Source of the DNA: a virus
Direction: 5' to 3' (one strand)
IMG/VR virus record: IMGVR_UViG_3300035171_000016
Span: 62,001 to 126,000 of that record
Length of the DNA stretch: 64,000 bases
Shown: piece after piece, positions 1-8,226 of the stretch
Layout of the letters: every line of letters starts with the position of its first letter
Numbering within the stretch: position 1 is the first letter of the stretch
The notes under the pieces: generated by a model
The model's input: the letters and a program-made list of their open reading frames with translations, nothing else
Database searches by the model: none
Told to the model about the DNA's origin: nothing
Position numbers and translations under genes: made by a program

Positions 1-140
1 CAAGAACAAATATCTAGTAATTCTTTAAATTTTTGAGCCGTTTTAATTCCGGTTCCATAGCCGGAACCAGTTTCTACTAATGTTTTTATATTATATTTTG
101 AAATATAATCCTGAATAGGAAAATAAGATAAAAGACCCAT
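1..140 (-). CDS. Partial methyltransferase-like protein (N-terminus only)
   Basis: The reading frame starts at the ATG at 138-140 and runs off the left edge, giving 46 residues. It contains a stretch reading LVETGSGYGTG, which resembles motif I (acidic residue, then GxGxG) of class I SAM-dependent methyltransferases. Only the first Rossmann strand and loop are visible, so the substrate is unknown. It lies six bases after the stop of a tiny membrane-protein gene and appears to be the distal end of the leftward operon. Another nucleotide-binding Rossmann protein is possible. Confidence 0.45.
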   Translation of the reverse strand, partial: MGLLSYFPIQDYISKYNIKTLVETGSGYGTGIKTAQKFKELLDICS

Positions 141-145
141 ATTTA

Positions 146-229
146 TTATAAAGTTGAGACAATCCAAGCAAGCCCAATAATAGAACCGCCAAATAAAGCA
201 CCAATAATTAAACCAAAATTAAAATTCAT
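146..229 (-). CDS. Tiny single-span membrane protein (27 aa)
   Basis: ATG at 227-229 and TAA at 146-148 encode 27 residues, with a nearly continuous hydrophobic core (LIIGALFGGSIIGLAWIV) predicted to span the membrane once. The gene fits exactly between the stop of the glycosyltransferase gene at 240 and the start at 140, which supports it being real and translated in the operon. The GxxxG-like glycines could favour helix packing. No family is recognised; membrane toxin, holin accessory or superinfection factor are all possible. Confidence 0.5.
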   Translation of the reverse strand: MNFNFGLIIGALFGGSIIGLAWIVSTL

Positions 230-239
230 ATAACATATA

Positions 240-1082
240 TTAAACTAATTTCATAATTTTGTCAAGAATTAACTCATTTGGAATATCGTTTACATTATAG
301 CTATCTAAATAAATAGCATTCTCATTTATTGGTTGAATAGAAGATATATGGTTAATTCCATTTTTTGTATAATAATTATTAGAATATAAACCAATTGTTT
401 TGTGTTTATAAGCAGAAGAGTACCATGCCGCCCAAGTATCGGTAGTTACTAATAATTCAGAAGCTAAAATATTTTTAAGCGAATCAACATAAGATGTTTC
501 GACTTTCCAAGTGTCGTTTAGTTTGGGTTCGTCCTTGCCGCCAATTTGTAAAACGGCAAAGCCTAATTTACTTATATCTGTAGCTAAAGATTGAGCCTTT
601 TCGATAGTAAGTTTTTTATCATTATTTTTATTATACCATCCCGCGAATGGAGCAAAGGCTATATTCCTACGTTTAAATAAAAACGGAGATAAGTCAAACC
701 ATTTTTCAAGATAGCAAGAATAATCATTATTTAATAATTTGGTATCCAATAATCCATTCATTAGACAGCATTCTTTTGCCTGATGATTAAACATCCACCA
801 ATCATTACTAGTATGTTGTGGCATAGTAGGATATATAGTATATTTATCTTGGTTGGCTATAATCCAATCTATATCTTTTTTTGAAAAATCATCATATCCG
901 TCCCAAATTTTAAATCCGTCTATATGAGGATGATTATAAAATAAAGGAATTAAGTCGGCATATTTTTTATTAACCGACATAATAAGGGTCTCGTCTGGAT
1001 GCTGTAGTTTAAATAATCTAGCGGCTACAGTATTTATACATAAATCTCCGACTTGACCCTGATTGAATTTAATGGTCTTCAT
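240..1082 (-). CDS. GT9-like (heptosyltransferase-type) glycosyltransferase
   Basis: The 280-aa protein has the two-Rossmann GT-B layout of the GT9/ADP-heptose:LPS heptosyltransferase superfamily. The N-terminal half begins with a GQVGDLCINTVAARL loop followed by a long-chain ...HPDETLIM strand. The C-terminal half carries LQIGGKDE, a typical nucleotide-sugar-binding strand, and SELLVTTDTWAAWYSSAY, equivalent to the conserved D(S/T)xxxHxA segment. The start codon overlaps the upstream AAA+ gene stop, showing co-transcription. Donor and acceptor cannot be inferred. With the neighbouring glycosyltransferases it probably decorates virion, host surface or DNA. Confidence 0.75.
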   Translation of the reverse strand: MKTIKFNQGQVGDLCINTVAARLFKLQHPDETLIMSVNKKYADLIPLFYNHPHIDGFKIWDGYDDFSKKDIDWIIANQDKYTIYPTMPQHTSNDWWMFNHQAKECCLMNGLLDTKLLNNDYSCYLEKWFDLSPFLFKRRNIAFAPFAGWYNKNNDKKLTIEKAQSLATDISKLGFAVLQIGGKDEPKLNDTWKVETSYVDSLKNILASELLVTTDTWAAWYSSAYKHKTIGLYSNNYYTKNGINHISSIQPINENAIYLDSYNVNDIPNELILDKIMKLV

Positions 1083-2206
1083 TATTTTGAAAAGCCTATA
1101 ACTCTTTCTTCTTTAGATTCTTCGATATGACCAATTTTGTCTTCAATATTATAAATTTCACTAACACTCATAGGTTTTTCAACATTATGTTTTTTACCTA
1201 GTTTTTCTACTAAAATCTTAGAATCTTCGATATTTAGCGGTTTAAATTCATGTTCGTAAGCAAGTCTACCATGTCTAGTAGCCGCCGAATCAATTTTATC
1301 AATTTTAGTATTAAAGGTCGCAATTACCTTACAATCTATAATATCCTGTAAAATACCATCTGATAGATTTAATAGCGTTGATACAGAGCTAGAATGATAA
1401 GAGTCGTTTTCTCTTGATACTAGAATTTTTTCGGCATCTTCTAAAATAATAACACTAGATTTTTGTCTCAAAAGAATAGGAATTAAATCGGGTGAGGACA
1501 ATGCCTCGGCAAAATGAGTAGGAATAAAAATAAATCTTTTCTTATTTCCAAAATATTTTGACAAATGTTTAATATAATAGCTTTTACCAGTACCAATAGA
1601 ACCATGTAAAAGAAATAGATTTCCTTTATCGTTCTCTAATTTAGTTTTAATAATCTTATCAGTTTCTAAAAATGCCTTTCCATAATTTAAACCTATATCC
1701 AAATTATCCCAAGGCCCCATCTTTAGGGGGAGCTGTTTAACCTTAATACCATAAGCATCTTTATATAAAAGGCCGAAATAGGTATTTTTATCGTAATTAT
1801 CAACTGTTAAATATTTTTTTAATAAATTTTCTTGTAAAATTGCTATTCTTTTACTATTGTGACAAAGAAGAGATAGAGTCGTTCCATCGTCTGTTGAATA
1901 TACTCTATATAATAGAGGCTCATCTTTAATAGATAAATCTTTATAATAATAAAGCTCACATTGATTACCAGAGCTTCTAAATAAAGTACCCATATCATCA
2001 ATCTCTAATGATTTTTGAGGGTCTTCATTAGCATAATATTTATATTCACAAACAAGTTCTGAATTTTTATTTAAATACTTAATAATATCAGGGTCAACCG
2101 AAGAAGACATTAAATGAGAGGGAAACTTATTAGTTCCAAAAAGAATCATAAACATCTTTTCGGGTCCCGTTTCAACATATGAGGCAAAATCTAGAATAGG
2201 ATTCAT
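1082..2206 (-). CDS. AAA+ ATPase, BCS1-like
   Basis: The 374-aa protein has an N-terminal region of about 190 residues without clear similarity, then an AAA+ module. The Walker A motif GSIGTGKS is at residues 202-209, Walker B (VIILEDAE) at about 252-259, and a sensor-1 Asn in ATFNT. The DGI...ATRHGRLAYEHEF segment resembles the second-region-of-homology part of BCS1/spastin-type AAA proteins, including arginine-finger candidates. Such proteins remodel or translocate protein substrates; here the target is unknown. It is followed with a one-base overlap by a GT9-like gene. Confidence 0.8.
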   Translation of the reverse strand: MNPILDFASYVETGPEKMFMILFGTNKFPSHLMSSSVDPDIIKYLNKNSELVCEYKYYANEDPQKSLEIDDMGTLFRSSGNQCELYYYKDLSIKDEPLLYRVYSTDDGTTLSLLCHNSKRIAILQENLLKKYLTVDNYDKNTYFGLLYKDAYGIKVKQLPLKMGPWDNLDIGLNYGKAFLETDKIIKTKLENDKGNLFLLHGSIGTGKSYYIKHLSKYFGNKKRFIFIPTHFAEALSSPDLIPILLRQKSSVIILEDAEKILVSRENDSYHSSSVSTLLNLSDGILQDIIDCKVIATFNTKIDKIDSAATRHGRLAYEHEFKPLNIEDSKILVEKLGKKHNVEKPMSVSEIYNIEDKIGHIEESKEERVIGFSK

Positions 2207-2239
2207 TATATTAAATAATAAGGTAGTTTTTATAAAAAA

Positions 2240-2989
2240 TCAAGCAATATTATACTTTTTTATTGCTTCTGGACATCCTATATGCTCAATTATTTTATTA
2301 TCTATATAAGAAAAATAATCACCATAAAAACCTAAATCTTTATTATTTGAAGCTAAATAGTTTGCTCCTAATCCAAAATCTCTCTCACAATGCCCATTAA
2401 ATCTATTTTTTAAAACAAATTTGCTTATAAAATACATATCTCTATTTCTAATAAATGTTGGGTTAAAAGAAAACTCCTTAGATTGAATAAATAATCCATT
2501 TCCTATTTCTATTGCCTGTGTTCTGTCTTTAATATCTAAATCATCTACTCTGGTATATCTAAAAGTCAATAGGTTTGGATTTTTTTCTAATAAAAACTGA
2601 GCCAATTTTACTTTCTCATCATAGTTATCAATATTAACAACCCAATCATCTTCATGCCAGTATCCATATTTAATATTTTGCAATTCTGGCTGTGAATATA
2701 ATGTATTTATATCTTTTAAATATTCTAAATGAGATGAGCCATTATTATGACTCCAATCGCCAATAGTTTTAACTACTTTATTAAAGTTAAAATTTTTATA
2801 TAAATCTTCTTCAATTTTATTACCTATTTCTATTTCATCTGGAGAAACTTTTATGTGGGCAATTTTATAAGCATTATTTTTAATTATTGATGATTTCTTA
2901 TATAAACTAGTCAAAGTATAACTATAAATAGCCCTACATCCAAAATGCCCTTTTGTAGATGTAAAGAAGTTAAGTGACAAGTCTTGCAT
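2240..2989 (-). CDS. Putative GT-A type glycosyltransferase
   Basis: The 249-aa protein is not a clear family member, but a GYWHEDDW segment near the middle resembles the acidic metal-binding DxD region of GT-A glycosyltransferases. A later EFSFNPTFIRN segment resembles their acceptor side. It lies directly behind a clearer GT2 protein and before the AAA+ ATPase, all read leftwards. The call rests mainly on this context and the acidic motif; another nucleotide-sugar or uncharacterised phage protein remains possible. Confidence 0.45.
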   Translation of the reverse strand: MQDLSLNFFTSTKGHFGCRAIYSYTLTSLYKKSSIIKNNAYKIAHIKVSPDEIEIGNKIEEDLYKNFNFNKVVKTIGDWSHNNGSSHLEYLKDINTLYSQPELQNIKYGYWHEDDWVVNIDNYDEKVKLAQFLLEKNPNLLTFRYTRVDDLDIKDRTQAIEIGNGLFIQSKEFSFNPTFIRNRDMYFISKFVLKNRFNGHCERDFGLGANYLASNNKDLGFYGDYFSYIDNKIIEHIGCPEAIKKYNIA

Positions 2990-3011
2990 AATTAATAATA
3001 TAAGGTAAAAA

Positions 3012-3809
3012 TTATTCGTACCAAAGTTTTAAACCATGAGAAAAATATTCAATTTTATCTAATTTTTCTTTAGATTCGATGATATTATCAACTTTATGAC
3101 CGGCACGATTTTCCCACACAGGCCTCCAGAATGCGTTAGCTTTTAATCTTTTATCCTTGTCGAGCCAGCCAAGATGCCAAACTTTAGGAATACATTTTTC
3201 TTTTATATATGATGGAGTTAAGTTATTGGTTATATAACAGGCGTCGCATAATTTATCATCAAATGATAATAATTCACAAGTATCGCTTTTGTTAATATCA
3301 ACTTTTCCGTCTTCTTTTTTTGCAAAAGAAACAGTACCACGGTGCAAGTGAGGAAGATTTTTATGTAAATACCACTTTACTCCTACGGTCTTATATTCTT
3401 TTTCGGAATTATATAAATCAAATACAGGAATCATTAAGGCATCGCAGCTAGGAGTATAGGAAAGATAATTAGCCCAATTTATCCAGTTAGTTTTATCTTT
3501 AACATCTATTCTTTCGTCTCCGTCTAAAAGAATACAAAATGGTTTTTCGCATAAATTTAATGCTTTGTTTTTCATTTTGCCATCAAAATCAGGCTCTTTT
3601 AAAATATCATCGCTCCAATGATATACTTTAATAATACATTTATTACCTTTATTTAATTCGTTATGAAAAAAATTATTTAATATATTTCTATCTTTTTCTA
3701 ATGTTGAAATACAAACCTCGTCAGAAAAATCTGTAAAATTATTAATTGCTCCCTTCCAATCAATAAAATCGTTATCCAAATTATATAATGAAGTATATAT
3801 TGAAAACAT
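3012..3809 (-). CDS. GT2-like glycosyltransferase
   Basis: The 265-aa protein opens with a short strand (MFSIYTSLYN), as in GT-A folds, and has a strong CILLDGDERID motif near residue 95, the DxD-type nucleotide-sugar/metal site of GT2 enzymes. A C-terminal PKVWHLGW segment resembles the HLG-type histidine region common in phage and bacterial GT2 proteins. The gene starts one base before the helicase stop, so it is in the same operon. Donor and acceptor are unknown. Confidence 0.7.
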   Translation of the reverse strand: MFSIYTSLYNLDNDFIDWKGAINNFTDFSDEVCISTLEKDRNILNNFFHNELNKGNKCIIKVYHWSDDILKEPDFDGKMKNKALNLCEKPFCILLDGDERIDVKDKTNWINWANYLSYTPSCDALMIPVFDLYNSEKEYKTVGVKWYLHKNLPHLHRGTVSFAKKEDGKVDINKSDTCELLSFDDKLCDACYITNNLTPSYIKEKCIPKVWHLGWLDKDKRLKANAFWRPVWENRAGHKVDNIIESKEKLDKIEYFSHGLKLWYE

Positions 3810-3810
3810 A

Positions 3811-5298
3811 TTAAATGGTATGCTCTATTTTGTTATTATCTTTTTGTAAAGGCTTATTTAAAGCTTGGTCTCTTATGATATTTTCTAAAGTTCCCAATTC
3901 TTTAACTTGGTAGTTTTCTATAGTATAATTAATAAAATTCTGTTTCCATTTAGGCTTTCCTGTATGGTCTATGGTCTTAACAGAGCTATTCATATTATAG
4001 TTGTCTTTGCCTTGAACGCGGCTAGTCTTAAAAGGTTTTAATAAATGAGTTCCATAACCATTCCCAAATTCATTAATTTCATCGTGGGTTTTCTTTCTAA
4101 AAACCGCATTGAAACCTACAAGATGGTTAATTCTATCGGAAACAGCCGCCGTAGTACTATCATCATTTCTAGCCCCTTGGTTTTCCGCCGCTCTATTTTG
4201 TTGGCCAGCCGTTAGAATAGAGCTATCGGTTTCATGGCCAAGCTCATTTAAGTAATTTAACATATCTCCAAGAGCTTGATATTCGGCACGATTTTTATCT
4301 GGAACGTCCGTAATTTTTAAATAATCATAAACAAATAAACATTTATTTCCCCTACCAACATTCTTATAATACCATCTTTTCATTAAGCTAACTGTCTCTT
4401 TAATTGGCTTATTTGGTAAATAAATATGATGAATAGAGCCTTTATACTGATTTAGCTTCTCGAATCCCCTTAGAACTTTTTCAGATAGCTCTTTATTTTT
4501 AGTCCATGCGCCGGTTTCTAAATACCAAGCATTTAAATCCATTTCTGAGGCACCCGCGCGAAACATATTTAAGTCTAAATCCATTTCAGTATCTATGTAT
4601 AGGGTCTTAATATTATTAAGCTTGCATAAATTTTTAGCCATGTTAAATAAGAAACAGCTTTTGCCTTCGCCAGACCTACTAATAATATTCGTTGTTTGTT
4701 TTTGTCTAATACCACCAAATAAGCGATTCCATTCTGGATATGCAGTTTTAAAACCCACTTCTTCTTTAGGATTTTTCGCTATCTCTTTTAGAAAATGTTC
4801 TATATTAGAATATAAATCAATCGGCTCTACTTGTGATGAATATTGAGATACTTGGGTATTATAAATTCCATCTACTCCGTGAATTAATTCATCTATAGAC
4901 TTATCCCCACACTCTTTAATAAAGTTTTGAACTAAGCCTGCATTATCCCAAAGCTCTCTTTTAATTCTTAATTTTACTAATTCTTTTCCAAGTTCAATAG
5001 TGCCGCGCTCATTTAGACTTACAAATGAAATAGAGTCTAAGTAATCAAATAAATTTAAATCTTCAAAGGTATTTAAAGATAATTCTTTACATTTTTGAGC
5101 AACAATTACCTTATCGGCTGGCATTCCAGCCATAACTAAGTTTCTTAATACGGCATAAACTATTCTATGAGTTTTATGAAAAAACTCGGCCTCTTTTACA
5201 AATGGTTCAATTTCAATTAAATACTTAGGATTTTTTAAAAGGCTTCCTAGAAAATTAGCTTCTGCTCTAATAGAATAGAGATTATCGGGGTAGTTCAT
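3811..5298 (-). CDS. dnaB: Replicative DNA helicase, DnaB family
   Basis: The 495-aa protein has the DnaB architecture: an N-terminal helical domain (about residues 8-150) and a RecA-like motor. The Walker A motif SRSGEGKS is at residues 207-214. A Walker B-like LFVYDYLK lies near 323, an ILTAGQQNR segment corresponds to motif H3, and a later GFNAVFRKKT strand follows. It should unwind DNA 5' to 3' ahead of the phage polymerase and partner with the primase at 22590-23516. A TTGAGT/17/TATAAT promoter ends seven bases before its ATG, giving an essentially leaderless message. Confidence 0.93.
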   Translation of the reverse strand: MNYPDNLYSIRAEANFLGSLLKNPKYLIEIEPFVKEAEFFHKTHRIVYAVLRNLVMAGMPADKVIVAQKCKELSLNTFEDLNLFDYLDSISFVSLNERGTIELGKELVKLRIKRELWDNAGLVQNFIKECGDKSIDELIHGVDGIYNTQVSQYSSQVEPIDLYSNIEHFLKEIAKNPKEEVGFKTAYPEWNRLFGGIRQKQTTNIISRSGEGKSCFLFNMAKNLCKLNNIKTLYIDTEMDLDLNMFRAGASEMDLNAWYLETGAWTKNKELSEKVLRGFEKLNQYKGSIHHIYLPNKPIKETVSLMKRWYYKNVGRGNKCLFVYDYLKITDVPDKNRAEYQALGDMLNYLNELGHETDSSILTAGQQNRAAENQGARNDDSTTAAVSDRINHLVGFNAVFRKKTHDEINEFGNGYGTHLLKPFKTSRVQGKDNYNMNSSVKTIDHTGKPKWKQNFINYTIENYQVKELGTLENIIRDQALNKPLQKDNNKIEHTI

Positions 5299-5305
5299 TG
5301 TTTTT

Positions 5306-5334
5306 ATTATACTGTCTTAAACTTAAAAACTCAA
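5306..5334 (-). promoter_or_regulatory. Promoter for the DnaB gene, abutting its ATG
   Basis: On the minus strand there is TTGAGT (5329-5334), a 17-bp spacer, and TATAAT (5306-5311). Only seven bases separate the -10 box from the ATG at 5298, so the expected start site falls on or next to the start codon. The -35 overlaps the stop codon of the upstream small gene. Confidence 0.7.
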
Positions 5335-5561
5335 CATAAAAATTTAAGTTCTTCTTTATATCTTTTTTCAAATTTAGACCAAAATTCTCTTGGGCATTCA
5401 TTATATTTTGCATCAGAAAGAATTTTAGATTCTGGAAATCTTTTTTTTAATTCTTTTTCTAGCAAATCATAATTATAATCTGATATTATAGGATTACTTT
5501 TTTCGTAATAAAGGTATTTATGGTATAAAATATCGTCTTCTAGTTGTTCCTGAGTTAGCAT
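5331..5561 (-). CDS. Stand-alone NAD+-dependent DNA ligase domain Ia-like protein
   Basis: The 76-aa protein aligns by eye with domain Ia of bacterial LigA: a helix, then YHKYLYYEKSNPIISDYNYD and a following ELKKRFPES helix. These match the LigA pattern of tyrosines, P-x-I-S-D-x-x-Y-D and a late Pro. Domain Ia binds the NMN half of NAD+ in ligases. No adenylation domain is seen nearby, so this is a domain alone. It could assist a ligase encoded elsewhere, bind NAD+, or interfere with host LigA. Confidence 0.65.
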   Translation of the reverse strand: MLTQEQLEDDILYHKYLYYEKSNPIISDYNYDLLEKELKKRFPESKILSDAKYNECPREFWSKFEKRYKEELKFLC

Positions 5562-5566
5562 AATAT

Positions 5567-5953
5567 TTATTTTAATAAATCTGGATTTTGAAAGATATTA
5601 CCAATTATTTCTCTATAGTCATCTTCAATAAACTCTGATACCGGATAATACGAACCAGTTTCGTATGAAACGGTACTTATAGTATCTCTTTCTCCCCAAT
5701 TACCATCAAAAAAATTAGTATCTGTCCATTTTATAATATCTCCCTCATAAATATCTTTTTGATTAATATCTTTTAAACCTGTAAATTGTTGGATAACATA
5801 TAAATCTGGATTAACAGATTTTAGAGATACAGAATTAGTAGTTAATAATTCAACAAAAATTAATTTTCCATCTAAATCTAAACAATACTCTTCTTTTCCA
5901 AGAAACCTATTAAATTCTTTGTGCCAAACGCGAAATTTTAATTCTCTATTCAT
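5567..5953 (-). CDS. YopX-family protein
   Basis: The 128-aa protein shows the YopX-family pattern: an N-terminal ELKFRVWHKE strand, the central QFTGLKDINQKDIYEGDII block, and the terminal EIIGNIFQNPDLL. The family is common in phages and prophages and is predicted to be a small beta-rich intracellular protein without an established role. Its ATG overlaps the GMP reductase stop (ATGA), indicating translational coupling. Confidence 0.85.
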   Translation of the reverse strand: MNRELKFRVWHKEFNRFLGKEEYCLDLDGKLIFVELLTTNSVSLKSVNPDLYVIQQFTGLKDINQKDIYEGDIIKWTDTNFFDGNWGERDTISTVSYETGSYYPVSEFIEDDYREIIGNIFQNPDLLK

Positions 5954-6948
5954 ACTCTTATATATTCTACGTTTTTAAATGCCGATAAATCTTTTCCGCC
6001 AGCATAAGATATTGCGCTAGACAAGGCCTGTTTTATTTCCTCTAGCTTTTCTTTATAAGAAACGTCAACATTAACCTCAAGCGTTCTTCCTTCAATATGT
6101 TTACTATTTCCTTTTGCCTCGTAAGAAGTTGAGCCAAAATAAATTTTCTTGCCATCTACTTTATTTATGTCCGCAGGCGAATCAGAGCATCTAGCAAATA
6201 AACCGCCAGACATGACCATAGACGCACCCACTGATAATGCTTTTGATATGTCTCCAATAGTTTGAATTCCACCATCTGCTATAATTGGGACTGTTTTAAA
6301 CTCTTTATATGTTGGATTACCAAGTTTATTTTCTTGCCAGTAAAAATTTTGACAACAATCTTGTACGCAACTAAACATGGGAACGGAAAATCCTGTTTGT
6401 AGTCTTGTGGTACAAATAGAGCCTTGGCCAATACCAACTTTAACCGCTTCCGCACCCCATTCTGATAAATTACAAACGCCCTCTGTTGTCGCGGCATTTC
6501 CTACTATTAGTCTAGTTTTTGGAAAGTTTTTTCTAATAAAATCTATTTGGCTCTTAACTTTAAGATGATGAGCGTGAGCAACATCAATAGTAATAAAATC
6601 TATTTTTTCTTTTTTTAAAGATAAAAGTTCTTTCCTTGAGTCTTCGTTTATTCCCGTAGAGATACTAACAATATTAAAATCATGCTTATTTGCATATTTA
6701 ACAAATTCATAAGTATCTAAATGGCCGTTTTTAGTATTTCCAAACCTATGATAAATATAAAAATATCCATTATTAGAAAGATATTCGGCTATATTTACAT
6801 CAATAACAGATAACATATTCGCCGGAACAATAGGTAATTTAAATTTAAATCCTAAAAATTCAATAGAAGTATTAGCTTTTGAGCGGCTTGGTAGCTCTGA
6901 GTATTTTGGAACTAGCAGAACATCTTGATAAGATAAGTATTTTTCCAT
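5950..6948 (-). CDS. guaC: GMP reductase
   Basis: The protein (332 aa from the ATG at 6946-6948) has the IMPDH/GMPR TIM barrel with no CBS insert. The catalytic loop reads GIGQGSICTTR, with the thioimidate cysteine. The ADGGIQTIGDISKAL phosphate-binding strand and a C-terminal EGRTLEVNVDV...YAGGKDL...YIRV tail match GMP reductases better than IMP dehydrogenases. The reaction is NADPH-dependent deamination of GMP to IMP. An upstream ATG would extend the protein by 11 residues into the preceding gene, so the MEKYLSYQD start was chosen. A phage guaC is unusual; it may redirect guanine nucleotides to adenine for an AT-rich genome. Confidence 0.88.
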   Translation of the reverse strand: MEKYLSYQDVLLVPKYSELPSRSKANTSIEFLGFKFKLPIVPANMLSVIDVNIAEYLSNNGYFYIYHRFGNTKNGHLDTYEFVKYANKHDFNIVSISTGINEDSRKELLSLKKEKIDFITIDVAHAHHLKVKSQIDFIRKNFPKTRLIVGNAATTEGVCNLSEWGAEAVKVGIGQGSICTTRLQTGFSVPMFSCVQDCCQNFYWQENKLGNPTYKEFKTVPIIADGGIQTIGDISKALSVGASMVMSGGLFARCSDSPADINKVDGKKIYFGSTSYEAKGNSKHIEGRTLEVNVDVSYKEKLEEIKQALSSAISYAGGKDLSAFKNVEYIRV

Positions 6949-6949
6949 A

Positions 6950-7492
6950 TTATAAAATAGATTTTTTTTGAATATCTGCACTTAAAAATTTATAACCTTT
7001 AATTTTCTCGTATTTTCCGCGAGATAAAGACCATAAAGAATGATAGGAAATGTCTTTTAAAGACTTTCTGATAGTCTTTAGTTTTACTATTTTATTTTTA
7101 GGAGATAAAAATTTATAATTATTAATTATATATGAATTTATATTAATATGATTAATATTAGTATTTTTTAACATTAATCCATTGCTAACCATTTTTTTAT
7201 TATTTATTAATTTCCATATAAACTGAAAAGTTAATCCATTTTTAAAAATAAAATTTCTTATAGAATCTTTATATATATTTCCATATATATCTTTTAGGCA
7301 AATTTTTTTATAAAAGACGGACGGAAGAACCCAATGTTTATGAGACGGCCTATCTCCATTCAATATTGGAGTAATATGAAATTTGTCGTTTTTTAAAAGT
7401 TTGGCCTTTTTACAAAAATCAGATATAGAATCTGCCGATATTATTTGTTCGGTTTGTTTATTAACTAGCAAGCATTTTCTTTTTAAGAACAT
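6950..7492 (-). CDS. NUMOD-type DNA-binding repeat protein without a nuclease domain
   Basis: The 180-aa basic protein consists of about three units of the pattern: strand, short basic turn, SIxDFC/SIRNFI-like helix, second helix, then a small polar loop and a ...NGxxL ending. The same pattern is repeated in the GIY-YIG protein at 12109-13380 and resembles NUMOD1-type DNA-binding modules of homing endonucleases. No GIY-YIG, HNH or LAGLIDADG catalytic motif is present. It may be a decayed homing endonuclease or a stand-alone DNA binder. It has its own leaderless-type promoter. Confidence 0.55.
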   Translation of the reverse strand: MFLKRKCLLVNKQTEQIISADSISDFCKKAKLLKNDKFHITPILNGDRPSHKHWVLPSVFYKKICLKDIYGNIYKDSIRNFIFKNGLTFQFIWKLINNKKMVSNGLMLKNTNINHININSYIINNYKFLSPKNKIVKLKTIRKSLKDISYHSLWSLSRGKYEKIKGYKFLSADIQKKSIL

Positions 7493-7497
7493 ATTAA

Positions 7498-7526
7498 ATG
7501 TTAATATTGTTTTATGTATTTGTCAA
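7498..7526 (-). promoter_or_regulatory. Promoter for the NUMOD-repeat gene
   Basis: Minus strand: TTGACA (7521-7526), 17-bp spacer, TAACAT (7498-7503), then five bases to the ATG at 7492. The -35 is a perfect consensus; the -10 matches four of six. The message should be leaderless. Confidence 0.65.
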
Positions 7527-7531
7527 ATTTT

Positions 7532-7618
7532 TTATAAAAGAAAGCCTATTAAATGAATTATTATATCTAATATACAAATAATTAATAACAGTCCATATAC
7601 TATCCTATTTTTCGCCAT
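7532..7618 (-). CDS. Tiny single-span membrane protein (28 aa)
   Basis: ATG at 7616-7618 and TAA at 7532-7534 encode 28 residues: a basic N-terminus (MAKNR) then an almost wholly aliphatic run (LLLIICILDIIIHLIGFLL). This is a typical one-span membrane peptide with the positive end inside. Its start overlaps the 3' end of the gene at 7600-7797 in another frame, and it stops just before the next promoter. No family is recognised; toxin-like or holin-like roles are possible. Confidence 0.45.
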   Translation of the reverse strand: MAKNRIVYGLLLIICILDIIIHLIGFLL

Positions 7619-7797
7619 TTTTCTATAGTATTAAAATCTTTATAATTAAATTTCTCTTCAAAAAGCCATCCTTTATAATCAACTCCGCTTGAACGATAGC
7701 TGGCGCGGCCAATTTTTCCTACAGAATCAATAACTTCTACAATACTACTATCTTTAGGATATGAATCCTTTATTTTTATCCATTTATTTGTATTCAT
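7600..7797 (-). CDS. DUF551-like small protein
   Basis: The 65-aa protein begins WIKIKDSYPKDSSIVEVIDS and ends ...TIEKWRKIG, with a GWLF in between. This resembles the W-I-x-x-x-x-x-x-P...W...I-x-x-W pattern of DUF551 proteins common in phages. The function of that family is unknown. It sits between a nuclease-like gene and a tiny membrane-protein gene, both co-directional. Confidence 0.55.
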   Translation of the reverse strand: MNTNKWIKIKDSYPKDSSIVEVIDSVGKIGRASYRSSGVDYKGWLFEEKFNYKDFNTIEKWRKIG

Positions 7798-7799
7798 TA

Positions 7800-8225
7800 T
7801 TATAAAATACTAATATCAAATTTTTCTTGTATATATTTTATTGAAAAGTTATCTAAGTCACTAGAATCTAATCTAACTAATTTTATATTATTAGCTCTTA
7901 ACCAATCATCTTTTTTAAGGTCTCTACCAATACTTGCTAGAAATTTTGCCCTACTATTATTATGAAAATGTTTATTAAATTCATTATGCTGCGGGCCATC
8001 TATTTCTACGCATAACCTATTAGTAGCATTTAAAAAATCCAATCTTAATCTTGTGCCCGGAATTAGTGGCTGGAATAATACAATCTTGTTTTTCCAATAA
8101 GGATAAATAAGGTCTCTAAACTGTCTTTCTATTTTACTGGCACCGTCTTTTTCCCAATCTATCTTATATTTATTTACATTAATAGATACTAGCTTAGTTA
8201 AGCTTCCAAATTTAAAGACCTTCAT
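7800..8225 (-). CDS. Vsr/DUF559-like PD-(D/E)XK endonuclease
   Basis: The 141-aa protein carries the compact Vsr/DUF559-type nuclease core: an ERQFRDL helix, then RLDFLNATNRLCVEIDGPQHN (a D...E-x-D-G-x-x-H metal site), a DLKKDDWLRANNIKLVRL strand-helix-strand and a final helix. These enzymes cut mismatched, branched or specific DNA. The gene follows the recombinase gene by one base, which suggests a role in recombination or repair intermediates; homing or host-DNA degradation are alternatives. Confidence 0.75.
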   Translation of the reverse strand: MKVFKFGSLTKLVSINVNKYKIDWEKDGASKIERQFRDLIYPYWKNKIVLFQPLIPGTRLRLDFLNATNRLCVEIDGPQHNEFNKHFHNNSRAKFLASIGRDLKKDDWLRANNIKLVRLDSSDLDNFSIKYIQEKFDISIL

Positions 8226-8226
8226 T

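Noticed and set aside
4595-4846. Opposite-strand frame inside the DnaB gene
   Set aside because: It is a shadow of the helicase frame with no promoter, no motif and no plausible product; other such frames (for example 14587-14973, 45667-45969, 60907-61311) were dropped for the same reason.
6949-6981. Eleven-residue N-terminal extension of GMP reductase
   Set aside because: It overlaps the previous gene and the family begins at the MEKYLSYQD region.
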